DNA from: Peribacillus folii
Lineage (GTDB): Bacteria; Bacillota; Bacilli; Bacillales; DSM-1321
Length of the DNA: 64,000 nucleotides
Assembly (NCBI RefSeq): GCF_030271255.1
Contig: NZ_JASJOM010000006.1
Span: 62,001-126,000 of the forward strand
Direction: 5' to 3'
Under the pieces are notes generated by a model. The model was not told where the DNA came from. It was given only the letters and a program-made list of their open reading frames with translations, and ran no database searches. This document shows positions 63,302 through 64,000 of this stretch, one piece after another; position 1 is the first letter of the stretch; every line of letters begins with the position of its first letter. A program made the position numbers and the translations under genes.

Positions 63302-63305
63302 CAGA

Positions 63306-63347
63306 AAAAAAGCGGGTAAATGAGATCAGCTCATTTACCCGCTTTTT
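63306..63347. terminator. Two-way terminator between yisN and yisL
   Basis: An 18-bp stem (63307-63324 with 63330-63347) flanked by A and T runs. Confidence 0.9.
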
Positions 63348-63353
63348 CCATTC

Positions 63354-63698
63354 CTATTTAAAGAGGTAAAGTCCTTGCGGCAGGGATAGCCCCAAATACA
63401 CGACGAATACTAATGCAACGGCGAATAAGATCCACATTGCACTTGTGCTTTTCCTTTTCTTCGTGCGTACCAGCACCATTTCCATCGCAGCAATCACGAT
63501 GATGCCGACGATCATTTTAACGGCATATGCACCAAAATCAGTAATCAGCATTCCGCCAGTCAAAATAATCAATAGATAGAATAACCTTGTAATCATATGT
63601 AGCATTTTCGCTTTCGGATTTCCACTTTTATACATCGAATATGTGACAAAGAAAAGGATGATTCCGATTACCCATGCTGTAATATGCATATGAGTCAT
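63354..63698 (-). CDS. yisL: UPF0344 membrane protein YisL
   Basis: A 114-aa protein with four hydrophobic helices: [20 protein letters not shown], the [18 protein letters not shown] stretch, [18 protein letters not shown] and [19 protein letters not shown]. The N-terminus [12 protein letters not shown] and the [14 protein letters not shown] segment are typical. Function unknown. GAGGGGGG precedes the ATG. Confidence 0.87.
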   Translation of the reverse strand: MTHMHITAWVIGIILFFVTYSMYKSGNPKAKMLHMITRLFYLLIILTGGMLITDFGAYAVKMIVGIIVIAAMEMVLVRTKKRKSTSAMWILFAVALVFVVYLGLSLPQGLYLFK

Positions 63699-63795
63699 TT
63701 TATTGCCCCCTCGTTCAGTTTCTCTCTCATCATATCATAGGCTTTTATAGAAAAACAAAACTAAGATGCCGCCCGGATGGGAAAAACCAACAATT

Positions 63796-64000
63796 TCATG
63801 AACATCCCCTACCTTTTCCCTTCACTGGTCTTTCCTTGCGCATAACCGGCTTTTTGCCATATGTAACACAACGCCAGATATATTCCACCGGGCCGTATTG
63901 ATACAGGCTCATCCATAAGTGGGATAGCAGGATTTGCAGGCAAAATATCCCTAGCAGCAGGACGAACCCTGTCGTGTACGAAATCGATCCATATAGGCCT
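63796..64000 (-). CDS. DUF418-family membrane protein, C-terminal part (5' end outside window)
   Basis: On the minus strand a frame enters from the right edge and runs 67 codons to a TGA at 63796-63798. It reads YGSISYTTGFVLLLGIFCLQ, then a WMSLYQYGPVEYIWRCVTYG segment and a basic tail. The 'FxxGPxEWxWRxxTYG' ending after two helices is the hallmark of DUF418 (YeiB-like) transporters of unknown substrate. No ribosome site or start is inside the window. Confidence 0.72.
   Translation of the reverse strand, partial: GLYGSISYTTGFVLLLGIFCLQILLSHLWMSLYQYGPVEYIWRCVTYGKKPVMRKERPVKGKGRGCS

Overview
The window is a stretch of a low-GC Gram-positive, Bacillaceae chromosome, most like Bacillus/Peribacillus. 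The evidence is TTG/GTG starts behind strong AGGAGG sites, Bacillus-only families (YjbA, YjaZ, YizD, YisN, ComZ, MecA, CoiA, Spx) and gene order. Read right to left it follows, from memory, the Bacillus subtilis order yisL-yisN-asnO ... yitK-yitS/T-yitR-yitU-V-W ... argCJBD-carAB-argF-yjzC-yjzD-yjaU-yjaV-comZ-fabHA-fabF-yjaZ ... yjbA-trpS ... yjbC-spx-mecA ... coiA-pepF-yizD-roxS-yjbH-yjbI-yjbJ-yjbK-yjbM-nadK-yjbO-prpE-mgtE ... fabI. No rRNA, tRNA, insertion sequence, prophage or CRISPR array is visible.

Layout. 1-287: tail of a siderophore-binding protein. 417-1190: fabI with a FapR operator. 1.3-9.3 kb: Mg2+ transport, PrpE phosphatase, pseudouridine synthase, NAD kinase, (p)ppGpp synthetase, CYTH protein, transglycosylase, truncated haemoglobin and the Spx adaptor YjbH. 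9.28-9.81 kb: two tandem RoxS/RsaE-type small RNAs among redox-type palindromes. 9.9-17.7 kb: yizD, pepF, coiA, cls, mecA, spx, yjbC. 18-25 kb: a secreted DUF4015 protein, trpS, yjbA, yjaZ, fabF and fabHA (second FapR box). 25.3-32.7 kb: comZ, two proteins with degenerate active sites (yjaV, yjaU), yjzD, clpB under CtsR, a YisK-type FAH protein and a frameshifted yjzC. 32.8-42.3 kb: arginine cluster argC-J-B-D-carA-carB-argF with ArgR boxes before argC and again before carA. 42.5-50.3 kb: Fe-S type FNR, moaA, the yitW-V-U group, small proteins, yitT, yitS and a YajQ protein. 50.5-60.5 kb: accessory block with a general-stress SDR, an MBL hydrolase and a maltodextrin locus (LacI regulator, alpha-glucosidase, inactivated membrane-anchored amylase homologue, MalE-like lipoprotein, neopullulanase). 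60.5-64 kb: asnO, yisN, yisL and the end of a DUF418 protein.

Themes. Proteostasis and disulfide stress: Spx, its ClpXP adaptor YjbH, the ClpC adaptor MecA, ClpB and PepF. Redox and anaerobiosis: duplicated RoxS-like RNAs, TGTGA-N6-TCACA palindromes, an FNR with a C-terminal Fe-S cysteine cluster, MoaA and the Fe-S factor YitW. Fatty-acid initiation, elongation and reduction are tied together by FapR. The most unusual items are the tandem small RNAs and the amylase homologue that has lost all three catalytic acids but keeps an intact reading frame. Names and family facts come from memory of known proteins; no searches were run.
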